From the NCBI GenBank assembly GCA_049999805.1, contig JBNGIO010006178.1:274131-331115 (forward strand): a stretch of 56,985 bases of DNA, written 5' to 3'. The position numbers and the translations under genes are program-made. Below, in pieces: positions 11,106 through 21,178 of this stretch. The notes under the pieces were generated by a model. That model saw nothing but the letters and a program-made list of their open reading frames with translations, had not been told where the DNA came from and did no database searches. This DNA comes from Folioceros fuciformis. Taxonomy: Eukaryota > Anthocerotophyta > Anthocerotopsida > Anthocerotales. Position 1 is the stretch's first letter. Each line of letters starts with the position of its first letter.

Positions 11106-14100
11106 ATGGAGTGTGCCCAACGTTGCTCGGAACAGCCGGCAGAGGTGACCAGCGGGTCTGAGCTTCTTCCCGTCAGCATTCAGGAGGGCAGTGCAGCTGA
11201 TCGTGAAACTTTGATTGTCAAGGCCCGGAATGACACTAGACAGTACCGCAGAGTGGTGCTGCCGAATGAGCTGGAGGCGCTGCTGGTCAGTGATCCAGAG
11301 ACAGACAAGGCAGCAGCTTCGGTAAGTGTGAATGTTGGGTCCTTCAGCGATCCCGTAGGGCTGGAGGGCCTGGCTCACTTTTTGGAACACATGCTGTTCT
11401 TTTCTAGCGAAAAGTATCCTGTGGAGGACAGTTACTCAAAGTTCCTGGCAGAGCATGGCGGCCACTCCAATGCTTTTACCGGTGGAGAGTACACCAATTT
11501 CCACTTCGACGTCAATGCTGATCACTGGGAAGAAGCGCTTGACAGGTTCGCTCAATTTTTCATTGGTCCCTTGTTCTCTCCTGATGCAGTGTCGAGGGAG
11601 ATCAATGCTGTAGACTCAGAGAACAGCAAGAACCTAGTGTCAGATCCGTGGCGCATCAATCAGTTATGGAAGTCGGTGAGCTGCGAGGACCACCCTTATC
11701 ACAAGTTTGGGACAGGGAATCTAGAAACTCTGGATGTCTTGCCTAAGAAACGAGGAGTGGATACTCGCCAGGAGCTGGTGAAGTTCTATCATGCTAATTA
11801 TTCCTCGAACCTTATGCGATTGGTTGTGTACGGGAAACAGAGTTTGGATGAATTGCAGCAGCTTGTGACTCAAAAATTCAGCTACATCAAAAACTCCGGC
11901 ATAAAGCCTCTCTCGTTCTCAGGTCAACCTTGCCTTCCAGAGCACCTTCAAATCATCGTCAAATCTGTTCCCGTGAAAGTTGGGCATTGTTTAGAGTTGA
12001 TCTGGCCTATTCCTCCTCAGATCGAGAAGTATAAGTCAGGGCCTTGTCGTTATCTGGGTCATCTGATAGGGCATGAAGGTGAAGGTTCTTTATTTGCTCT
12101 CCTAAAGAATCTTGGCTGGGCCAATAGTCTCAGTGCCGGTGAAGTGGAGAGAACTGCGTTCTTCTCTTTTGTTGTCATCCAGATTGAATTAACAGATGTG
12201 GGGCAAGAGCACATGGCAGAAATTGCTGCATTTGCTTTTCAGTACCTGGCCATTTTGAGAAAGGAAGGTGTATCAGAATGGCAATTCGAGGAGGTACGAG
12301 CTGTGTGGGATGCCAAGTTTCACTTTCAGGACAAGAGGCCCCCTGTATCATATGTTACGGGCCTTGCTGCTAACATGCACCTGTACCCTCCACAAGACTG
12401 GCTTGCTGGACCATACTTGCTTCAAGAATTCGATGCTGCGAGTATCAAGGAGGTGTTCGACCAACTAACTGTTGAAAATGTTCGTATATTCTGGCATTCT
12501 CAATTGTTTGAAGGGAAAACTACGAGCGTAGAGCCGTGGTATGGAACTACGTTTTCAATTGAGAGGATTGACAAGGAGCTATTGCAACGGTGGGCAAGTC
12601 AAGAATCTGATCCTAGACTTCACTTACCATCTCCCAACTTATTTATACCAAGTAACTTTGACCTGATAGATGCCAGCTCAACGTCAAAGTATCCGTCTCT
12701 GGTAAGGCGGACATCTATGTCAAGGCTGTGGTACAAGCCAGATCCCATCTTCCGGACCCCCAAGGCCCACATACAGCTGGACTTCACCTGCCCCGAGGCC
12801 TACTGCTCTCCTGAGAGTAGCATACTGACACGTATCTTCACAGATTTGCTTGTGGATTATTTGAATGAGTTTGCTTACTATGCAGAGGTGGCAGGTCTTA
12901 GCTACGACATTCACAATACAGTGACTGGCTTTAGGATTTATGTATCCGGATATAATCACAAGTTGACTATTCTGGCAGAGAAGATTTTGGAAAAAGTAGT
13001 GAATTTTGAAGTGCAGGAGGATCGCTTCAACATAGTGAAGGAAAAGGTCATGCGAGACCTGCTGAACTTCAAGTACCAACAGCCATATCAACAGGTTCTA
13101 TATTACAGTAATTTGCTTCTAGAGCACAAACGTTGGGATGTCCACGAGTATATTGACGTTCTGCCGTCACTCCAAGCCAAGGATTTGGAGTCTGTGTACA
13201 CACGCATCCTTTCTCGAGTATTTTTAGAATGCTATGTTGCTGGGAACTTGTCCGGACATGATGCTGAGAACCTGATAGAGAAGTTCGAGATGGTGCTGCA
13301 AGAAGGATCAAAGGTGAAGGTACGCGCACTCTATTCCTCTCAGCACCTGGAGCGTAGGATTGTGAAGCTGGATGCAGGTGGTAACTTCTGTTACTCAGCA
13401 GCTGGTCTCAATCCACAGGATGAGAACTCAGCCCTGTTGCTTTATTTTCAAGCGAGTCAAGATGATCCCCGGATTAATGTACTCCTAGACTTATTCCATT
13501 TGATAGCCAAGAGGGAAGTATTTCACCAGCTGCGATCGGTGGAGCAGCTTGGTTATGTTGTTGCTCTGATTCCCCGCAATGACTATGGGATACGAGGAAT
13601 CCAGTTCATCATACAGTCCACTGTGAAGGACCCACAGGGGCTCGATGAACGGGTGGAGGTATTCCTCCAGTCCATGGAAAGTACCTTGCAGAACATAACC
13701 GACGACGAGTTTCAAAAGCATGTAGATGCCTTGACAGATATCAAGCTAGAGAAACACAAAAACTTGTGGGAAGAAACCAACTTTTTCCTCAAGGAAATCG
13801 AACATGGCACTCTTCTTTTCAATAGGGCAGAGATTGAAGTAGCTGCCCTTCAGAAGGTGAACCAAAAGGAGTTGTTCAGCTTTTTCTTGGCGAACCTTCA
13901 TCGATCTGGCCCCAAGCGGAGCAAGTTGAGTGTCCAAGTCTTTGGGTCTCTTCATACTGCTCAACTACGTGACATGTTGAGCAGTGGGATGCAGCAGGAG
14001 CCAAAGGGAGCAGAACCCAACCCGCTTAGAATCTCTAATCCACACAATTTTAAGAGGTCTCAGTCATTGTATGGTTCTTTTACTGGTGGCAACCATGATA

Positions 14101-14117
14101 CGTATGTCGCAACCTAA
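11106..14117 (+). CDS. M16 zinc metallopeptidase, insulin-degrading-enzyme / PXM16 type
   Basis: A 1003-aa insulinase-family peptidase encoded by one uninterrupted exon. The first in-frame ATG (11106) gives MECAQRCSEQ; no earlier ATG is available in frame. The inverted zinc motif HFLEH is at residues 91-95 within GLAHFLEHMLFFSSEKYP. The third-ligand region follows as INAVDSENSKN, about 75 residues later. HGGHSNAFTGGEYTNFHF is typical of the catalytic domain. The C-terminal half keeps REVFHQLRSVEQLGYVV, the substrate-binding signature of insulinases. Length is close to plant IDE-like enzymes (about 970 aa), some of which are peroxisomal. The tail here (DTYVAT) is not a recognisable PTS1 signal, so location is open. 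These enzymes degrade small peptides within a closed chamber. Lack of introns is notable because flowering-plant homologues are, as far as I recall, multi-exon. Confidence 0.93.
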   Translation: MECAQRCSEQPAEVTSGSELLPVSIQEGSAADRETLIVKARNDTRQYRRVVLPNELEALLVSDPETDKAAASVSVNVGSFSDPVGLEGLAHFLEHMLFFSSEKYPVEDSYSKFLAEHGGHSNAFTGGEYTNFHFDVNADHWEEALDRFAQFFIGPLFSPDAVSREINAVDSENSKNLVSDPWRINQLWKSVSCEDHPYHKFGTGNLETLDVLPKKRGVDTRQELVKFYHANYSSNLMRLVVYGKQSLDELQQLVTQKFSYIKNSGIKPLSFSGQPCLPEHLQIIVKSVPVKVGHCLELIWPIPPQIEKYKSGPCRYLGHLIGHEGEGSLFALLKNLGWANSLSAGEVERTAFFSFVVIQIELTDVGQEHMAEIAAFAFQYLAILRKEGVSEWQFEEVRAVWDAKFHFQDKRPPVSYVTGLAANMHLYPPQDWLAGPYLLQEFDAASIKEVFDQLTVENVRIFWHSQLFEGKTTSVEPWYGTTFSIERIDKELLQRWASQESDPRLHLPSPNLFIPSNFDLIDASSTSKYPSLVRRTSMSRLWYKPDPIFRTPKAHIQLDFTCPEAYCSPESSILTRIFTDLLVDYLNEFAYYAEVAGLSYDIHNTVTGFRIYVSGYNHKLTILAEKILEKVVNFEVQEDRFNIVKEKVMRDLLNFKYQQPYQQVLYYSNLLLEHKRWDVHEYIDVLPSLQAKDLESVYTRILSRVFLECYVAGNLSGHDAENLIEKFEMVLQEGSKVKVRALYSSQHLERRIVKLDAGGNFCYSAAGLNPQDENSALLLYFQASQDDPRINVLLDLFHLIAKREVFHQLRSVEQLGYVVALIPRNDYGIRGIQFIIQSTVKDPQGLDERVEVFLQSMESTLQNITDDEFQKHVDALTDIKLEKHKNLWEETNFFLKEIEHGTLLFNRAEIEVAALQKVNQKELFSFFLANLHRSGPKRSKLSVQVFGSLHTAQLRDMLSSGMQQEPKGAEPNPLRISNPHNFKRSQSLYGSFTGGNHDTYVAT

Positions 14118-17100
14118 CAGCGCGAGGATAGACAGTGGTGGGGTGCAGTTGAATCCGATTTTGTCTTTCGTTCTTTTTGGGGAAAGCATGTTTGTGACCG
14201 ATCTTTCGTAAAATGGTAGTGAAGTGTAATAGTGTTGAGGGCCCTGAGTGACTTGGTTCTCTGATACCACGGTCGTGGCACGCACGGTGCTCCTAAGACG
14301 GATTAGTGGGATAAAATGTGTCTTGAGGGAATGTGAAGAAAATCCTAATTAGGCTGGAAGACAACTACGTTTAAGGGCCAGAAATCATCGTATCCATTTA
14401 CCTAGGTAGTTTATGAATTGGGTAGCCTTGGGGGCGTCCTTTCGCCGAAAAGTAGAAAAGCTATGTTTATCGTAACGTAAAACTTCAACGTCTGATAAAT
14501 TAATTCTAAGGTTCTTAACTAACAAAGATTAATTTCAAAAATTGGCGTGGATATTTATTTCTAGGAAAACCGTGATTGGCACACCAACGGGTATTTGGCA
14601 TGAGAAGATAGGACATACTCAAGAAACTTGCGTTCTAGGTAAGATGTGTTTGTATAGACATCAGGTTGCTACCTAGGACATGCACTCTTCTAATTGCTAT
14701 CCAGAACCATGGTAGGGTTGTGTGATACCTAGATCCCAAACCTTAATGACCTAGCTTGGGCATAGTACGCACTATTGAGGTGTGTGGAATGAGGCTTGAA
14801 AATGCACTCAACATTACCTTCTAGTGCCTACACCTTGGAATTTTCATCACCCAAACTTGTACATGCATAATGTTTCCATTCAAAAATGCAATGGCTTTCT
14901 TTGCAAGGTCCTAAAGGTGAAGAAAGCACTCGTAAAGGTTGACACGATAGCAGGAGAGTATAACAATAAAGAAAAGTATATGTGTATTTAAAGTATAACC
15001 CCAACTCAACTAAGCACTATTGAACCCTAGTAGGTTGCTTCTTTAATACTCCCACTTAACCTTGAGTGGTTAAAAGTTAGAACATTGATCAAATGCTATT
15101 GAAGCATTCTCCAGAAAAACAGAACTCTAATAACAGTGATTCAATTCTCTCATTCTCAAAAGCTGCAACCCATAAGCTGCAACCCATAGTGTTCCGTCTC
15201 CGTCTCAAATGTTGCAACCTATAGTGTCTAGTACAGCTTCCATTCCTCACTAACTGAGCCACTGATGTTGTCATTATAGATTCACTTGCTTCGAAGATGG
15301 TACGCTCACACAACTCAAGCCAAGCTTCACAAATAGAGAAACTAGCAATAGAAGAGAGTCAAGAGGAATCACAATGCAGCAACACAACCAACTCTGTTAA
15401 GAACCGAAAGTGGCCAATTGTTACTAATCAATAGATCTTGGGGCATCTGATGAACGTCGATGCGAAATACACAAAGTTGGACAAGGCCAAGAAGAAAGCT
15501 GCCACCCTAGTCTCACAAATTTCAGCCAAACCTCAAGCAAAAGGCAATGAGTGACAACTAACAGCAAAAGAGTTAAAAGAGTTTGTTACAGCAATTGTGC
15601 TCTAGGGTATACAACATGGCTAAGGCTGAGTCTCTACTAGAAGCACTCAAGAAGAAAGGCTTTGTATAGCTGAAGAGGAAAAATGTATCCAAATAACACA
15701 AAGCAGCTATCTAGGATTAAATCTACTTGATGCTTTATCTGTAGAACAATAGTTTTTCTTCATGACATAACTTATTTTCTTTGTTAAACTCCCACTGAAC
15801 ACATAGCAAAGGGAAGTAGCACAAGGAAAAAGGAACTGTGCCTTGAGACCTCATGTCTCTAACATAATGGTGCTGTATTTCAATGTGGTTGGTACGAACA
15901 TGGAAGCTCAACAAGGGCCAAGGCTCACTGGTTATATCACAAATGGGGATTGGGTAGTAGATGCATTTGCTGGTTCATGTTCCTTTCTCCAAGCTGCCAT
16001 TCAACGGGGCGGAAATGTGGTTGCCATGGACCTACTAAATGTCAGGTGCACTATGTATATGGAGTAAAGAGTGCATGGCATTAGCAACCTTCCAGACACA
16101 GATGAAGAGGTGATGACGGATACATTTTCCAGGGGGCCATCGTAGTTCTGGGCTAAGGAGGTGTGTTCTGATGGGAATATAGAAGGAGAATGCAAGTATA
16201 CAGCCTTCTTGGGAAAAAGGGAGAACGTTTGCGGCCGGCAACTAAGCTGAGGAGCTTTATGAGACGAAAACTGTACACTTCCACCCCATATTGTTCACGC
16301 TCCATGTTTTCGCTATTGGAAGTTGGAGGCCATGACTTCGTGGAAAAAGAGGGCCAATGTTTGAAGGACGTAGACGTCGTAGTTGACTTTGAAGCAAACA
16401 TTGAAGGACATTAAATTATAGGATATGTAGTTGTTTGTTGTCTTGTTCAATGTTCATGCCGCTTTTGTCTTTTCCTCATAATACTATGTTACATTTTGAA
16501 TGGTCTCTGACATCGCGTCTCCTTTTGAAATGAATGTTGATGGTAATTTCTATACATAGCCACAATTTTGGCGCACACATGAACGGAGTTAATGATAATA
16601 TTCAAATTGTCTACGATGACAATAAATTTCACCATGTCTTGTTCATCCTAAATGATTTATTGCAGATAAGTGACCTGGAAACGGGAAATTTCGAAAAGCA
16701 CAAAACATGCTTTGTGGAATAAGCCCGTCAGGCGCAGACCTTGTTCATGGGAAAAGTGTTTACAACATATGAGGAATTAGGCTAAGGGACCAAACACAAT
16801 GTTGCAACAAAAGGAGGGAATCTTTCACCCCTTTGCCTTCCTTTGCTGCTACCCCAATACCAACATTTTTCCTCCACAGTGCATCATGTGGATAACAATA
16901 TCCTCTTACTTCTAGGGAAGAGAGGTTGTAGAATCCTAGTCAAGGTCTTCATCTTCAAGGTTGATGAATTCTAGAGCACAATTAGGATCTTATTCACTGT
17001 AGAAGTGTCATCAACAACGAAAACTCCTAATATCAACTGAAATTGGAATGCAACGAATTTTTGGATTTGTGCCCAAGAAGGAGTCCATTGCTCAAAGAAG

Positions 17101-18625
17101 GGCTAAGAGCTTAGAATCCCTTCTGATATGTGCTTGACCTTTTCTCCTTGTTGCTTGTATTTCTTCATATGTGCCTCTACCTTCTGCTTGCATCGCTTCC
17201 AATGACTAGTCCAGGTTCGACATGTATGATAGATACATACCTGGGAGTGGGATATCAGCAAACTAGCAACAAGATACTAGCAAACTTGCGTTATGCTAGC
17301 CAAGGTAGGTGCCATTAAGCAAATAGGCAGGTAAGATGGATTTAAGGCATTCAGAGGGCGGCAGTAAGGGCAAGATGACGCCTACTGTATGAAATAAATG
17401 TAGATGGTTTGTATAGCATATGGCTTGATGTTCACTATTAGGTTGTGAACAGATAGCTCCCTAAAGGTGCAATGATCCGAGCGCCAAGCTCACTGATAAG
17501 GATTGGCTTGTGTATGTTAAACTCATAACAACGATAAGGGTTTTTGTTAAGTTGACTTAGGTATGAGGCTGTAGTTGAGACTTAGGCATGACTAGTGTAG
17601 AGGGCACAATGTGGCTAACAATAAGTTGTCATGACACCTATAGAGATGAGATGACGCGACACCAATGTTTCACCTCTACATTGGCTTTGGTAACATGAAA
17701 ATACTTCTCTTCAAACAAGGCAATCAATCTATGTGTGCTTGCATCTCTCCAAGGTGTCTTTTCTTAACCAATCGACTAGCTACAATGATCAAGGTGCCCG
17801 GAGGGAAAATATACTATAGACTGTAGTAGGTGTGCTATAACTTTCTAGGGCATAAAACAACTTGGTGAGGAAGCTAGAAGATCAATCGGATTATTTAATA
17901 CAACACAAAACATGGGGGTAATCACTTTAATCTCCACATATACTTTAATATAACTTGATTCGCTTTAAGTAGGGCACGATAAAATACTAGAAATAGAGCT
18001 ATTACTCTCTAGGTTCCCCATCATCCAATTTCATAATGCAATATAGGGCCCTAACTACAAGGTTCTTAAAGATCTTACCTATGTTTTTCTAGTAGAGGTA
18101 TTCCTCTATACATTCCCCATTAACATGTTCTCCAATGCGATATAGGGCGCTCTATCAAATAGAAAGATCAGCACTTTAATCTCAATAGTGCTTGTGTTGT
18201 ACAACCAGGAATCAGGCAGGGATTGAAGATCATGGAAGCTTTGTGCTTTGATAGAGGTGGACTGGAGGACAGAGCAGCATCCGCATGAGATGAATGAAAG
18301 AAGCAGAGACGAAACTGCAATCTTCTGGAAAGAAGCAGAGATGAAACTGCAATCTACTGGATAACACGTGTTGTGGCCGCCAACCACTTTTATTGCTATA
18401 TGCATCGGCGATGCTGATTGCAAAACCCAGTGAGCTGCTGCGTTTTCTGGTGTGATGACAATTTCCTAAGCGCCTATGAGGCTGACGTGAATCACAGAGA
18501 AACACAAGGATGGCGCCCCCCATTAACTAGCCTAATCAATATTGTGAAAGAATGCCAAACAGGTCGCAAACACAAGTAAAATTTGGGGCAAGGCCACGGG
18601 CAACACATGAGGGAGGGAAGAATGT
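14118..18625. other. Degenerate intergenic DNA with relics
   Basis: About 4.5 kb between the peptidase and VPS23 genes. The first 200 bp or so are probably the peptidase 3' UTR. A methyltransferase-like fragment at about 15.8-16.1 kb is listed separately. A 32-bp tandem duplication (aagcagagacgaaactgcaatct, second copy 32 bp on) lies at 18298-18360. Short open frames elsewhere show no family resemblance, and stops are frequent in all frames. Confidence 0.45.
15843..16067 (+). pseudogene. Relic with SAM-methyltransferase-like motif
   Basis: One frame here reads TGYITNGDWVVDAFAGSCSF followed by LQAAIQRGGNVVAMDL. This resembles the FxGxG region of N4/N6-type DNA methyltransferases, where a Gly-Asp-(W)-V-hydrophobic-D-x-FAG-S-G core is followed by an alpha helix and a second beta strand ending in an acidic residue. 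Upstream, from about 15.43 kb, the same general frame gives protein-like stretches (HLMNVDAKYTKLDKAKKKAA) broken by stops, and the match ends at a stop after 16064. No DPPY/NPPY-type motif is visible, so the piece is truncated. It is best read as the remains of a larger, probably repeated, gene. The assignment rests on one motif only. Confidence 0.4.
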
Positions 18626-19998
18626 CTACAAGACAAAGTGTGGGTTAGCCCGAGCTGCCATGACCGCAACTTGTTGTGACACCTGCGCTTGCTTCACCTT
18701 GACACAAATGGCTCGGTGGAAGAATTGCTCACGAGACAGGCTCCGGACATGCTTCAGGTACTGGTCTACGGGGATGGCACCCTCCTGCGCAGCCCTGTCT
18801 AGGGAGTAGAAAATGTCTTCCACGGCAAAGTCGGCAGCAGTGCACTCAAGCAGCTGCTTGGACAGCGCGTCAGCAGGCTCGAACACATGGTCTATGTCTA
18901 TGGCCTCCGACCCCTTGTCGTTATGCTTCAGCCACGACTCCAGCACATCCGTGTTGGTGAGCAGCACCTGGAGTTGGGCCTCCAACCCCTCCTTCTCCTG
19001 CTGCAGCTCCCGCACCCCCTTTTCGATCTCCTCCGCCCTGCGGTTCAGCACGGACTCCGTGTTGAACAAATTCTCCATCTCCCGCTCTCTCTCCTTGATG
19101 AGCTCCTCCGCGTCCCGCTGCAGCCTGGCCGTGAGCGCGGTCACCGCGTTCCTCTTGAAAACCTCCCCGGGGTCCGACGGGGGAGCCGCCTGTTGCTGTT
19201 GCTGCTGCTGCTGCTGGAGGGAGGAGGTGTAGGGAGGGTAGGGTCTGATCTGAGAGNNNNNNNNNNNNNNNNNNNNNNNNNNNNNNNNNNNNNNNNNNNN
19301 NNNNNNNNNNNNNNNNNNNNNNNNNNNNNNNNNNNNNNNNNNNNNNNNNNNNNNNNAGAGGGACCACCGAGGTGGCTCAGGGACGGGTGGGAGGGAGGAG
19401 GGGCAGGAGGTAGGGAAGAATTTACATAAGGCCCGCCCCCGAGGCTGGGATGCATGCCATGATAGGGGGACGGGGCAGGGGGAGGAGGGCGGGAAGGGGC
19501 ACCCGGGGGCCGCGAGTAAAGCGGCGGATCCTGGCCAAAGACAAGAGACAAATTCTGCACTAGCTCCACCAAGTTGGAGCGCGGGTACAGCCACTGGTTC
19601 AGATACGGCACCGACACCATCCCGGACGCATCCACGCAGGGATGGCGCGGCTTGATGATCATATCCCTTGTCGGAGACACATACACCAAGGGCGGGTTCC
19701 TGGGATACGCTTCAAGAAGCCACATGGTGATCGGAATGTTGTACTTGACATCCTGGTAGTACATGGGAATGGTGCCGTCCGCTTGCAGCAGATTCACGGA
19801 GCGGCCATCATTATGCGTGAACATGGCCGTCTTCACCTGCAACCCCGGGAATTCCTGGATCACCTGCACAAGATGCTGCCGAATTGTCAACTTCACCTCC
19901 TCCTCGTAGGGCAACGACTGCGGCCCTCTCTGCGACAACACCGAATTGAGAAACTGCATGAAGGCATGCGCCGACTGAGTCGGTGACGCCGACGGCAT
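18626..19998 (-). CDS. VPS23: ESCRT-I subunit VPS23/TSG101 (ELC-like), interrupted by assembly gap
   Basis: VPS23 recognises ubiquitinated cargo on endosomes through a UEV domain and anchors ESCRT-I through a C-terminal steadiness box. The chosen ATG (19998) starts [19 protein letters not shown]. The upstream frame stays open but is low-complexity Gly/Arg/Ala, so I did not extend it. The UEV domain follows: [47 protein letters not shown] Pro-rich linker leads into the 100-N gap. After the gap come [13 protein letters not shown], a nine-Gln tract, a long coiled coil ([20 protein letters not shown]) and the steadiness box ([20 protein letters not shown]). The gene is otherwise single-exon. The 642 nt before the gap end in phase 0 and one spare nucleotide follows it, so the true missing length must be 2 modulo 3. 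The 100-N filler is a placeholder. Confidence 0.93.
19257..19356. other. Assembly gap (100 N)
   Basis: Exactly 100 consecutive N lie within the Pro-rich linker of the VPS23 gene. A run of exactly 100 N is the usual placeholder for a gap of unknown size. The neighbouring sequence is Pro/Gln/GC-rich and repetitive, which probably caused the break. Any protein predicted across it will be out of frame downstream. Confidence 0.95.
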
Positions 19999-21178
19999 GG
20001 TGACAGCAGCACCAACTCCTCCTCCTCCTCCACCACCAGCACCAGCACCAGAAACCTCAACCCTGCCTCCCCCGGCCTCCCAACCCGCTCGCCTCCCGAG
20101 TAGCCCGCTCAAGCCCTCCGGGCTCCTTGTCCAGGCCTGCATGCCGCCCTGTTCTGCTCCATCTCTAAGAGCTCCGCCAGCTCCCCATCCTGCCCTAGAG
20201 CTGCTGCCACTACTGCGTGCTCCGCATCCGAGCTGCCCGTGCTTGCAGGCCAACAGTGGCTCTCCAATGGCACCCGCGCCGGCACCAGCTCGATGCAAAT
20301 TCGCACCTTGCCCACTGCGAATTGCACACCGTCGCCACGCCTCGCCACGCCTTGCCCGGCCGTGACCCGGCAGATCCAGCCTCTGGTCCAAGCAGCTTAC
20401 GTGCCCTCAGGGGAAAGACCCGCAAAAGCCAGGGCAGCGCAACGCGTTTCCCTCTTGCCTCTCGCACCCTGCCTCGAACCCTCCTGCTACACAACCTTAC
20501 GGACCAAGTCTGTACGTGCAGTGGGCCCATTTTCTTTATGTCTAACAACGCATGTAATTATATTTATATATATTTAATAAAAATATATTTATGGCTAATA
20601 TTTATGTACGTTCCTTCTCAGGCATCAAATTATGGGACTCATTCTCCGGCTCCCTTGGTGTCTTTTTCTTCCTCGGTTTTGGGTAATATATATATATATT
20701 TTTATCTCTTATTCTTAAATAGGGTTCCACATACCTTTAGAGATTATGCTAACTACTGCGATCCTATAACAAGAATATGTCTTGGATATTTGGTACTTGG
20801 TAGTGCTCTCCTACCGATGATTGCCCAAACTTAAGGATTATTATGCACCGGGGCAGCAAAATTATGTTAATATAGTAACACGAGATTTGTAAACATTGAG
20901 AATATTTGATTTGTGTTGTCTTTACGTGCAAGTTTTTTTTGTTAAGTTGCACATTACCCAGCCATGTTATTCGCATAAGTATGATCTCATTTAAGCATCA
21001 TTAATATGTTGAACTACATTGTACTGTTATTTAATCACATCCCTCCTCATGCAATGTTAGTCCTTGTACACTGATGTGTTCTTCTTCAAGTTGTTAACAT
21101 TAGTTGTTCACTATTGACATATTTGTACTTAGTGTTCTTGTTCATGTTGTTTTCTTCTTGTTCCCACACTTCATAGTA
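19999..21178. other. Shared upstream region of VPS23 (-) and BURP gene (+)
   Basis: The first 500 bp are GC-rich and open in several frames (Pro/Ala/Arg-rich), as expected of a GC-rich 5' UTR and promoter for VPS23. From about 20.55 kb the sequence turns abruptly AT-rich with TA runs (tatatatatat near 20.69 kb). The remainder is the likely promoter of the BURP gene. No gene recognised. Confidence 0.45.

Noticed and set aside
18887-19429. 180-codon plus-strand frame across the N gap
   Set aside because: It is the complement of the VPS23 coiled-coil and Gln tract (Leu-rich mirror of CAG repeats) and includes 34 undetermined residues.
19999-20391. N-terminal extension of VPS23 up to about 20391
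   Set aside because: The frame stays open but has no ATG at its start, is almost pure Gly/Arg/Ala low complexity, and the known family start (Met-Pro/Ala-rich followed by the UEV domain) fits the ATG at 19998.
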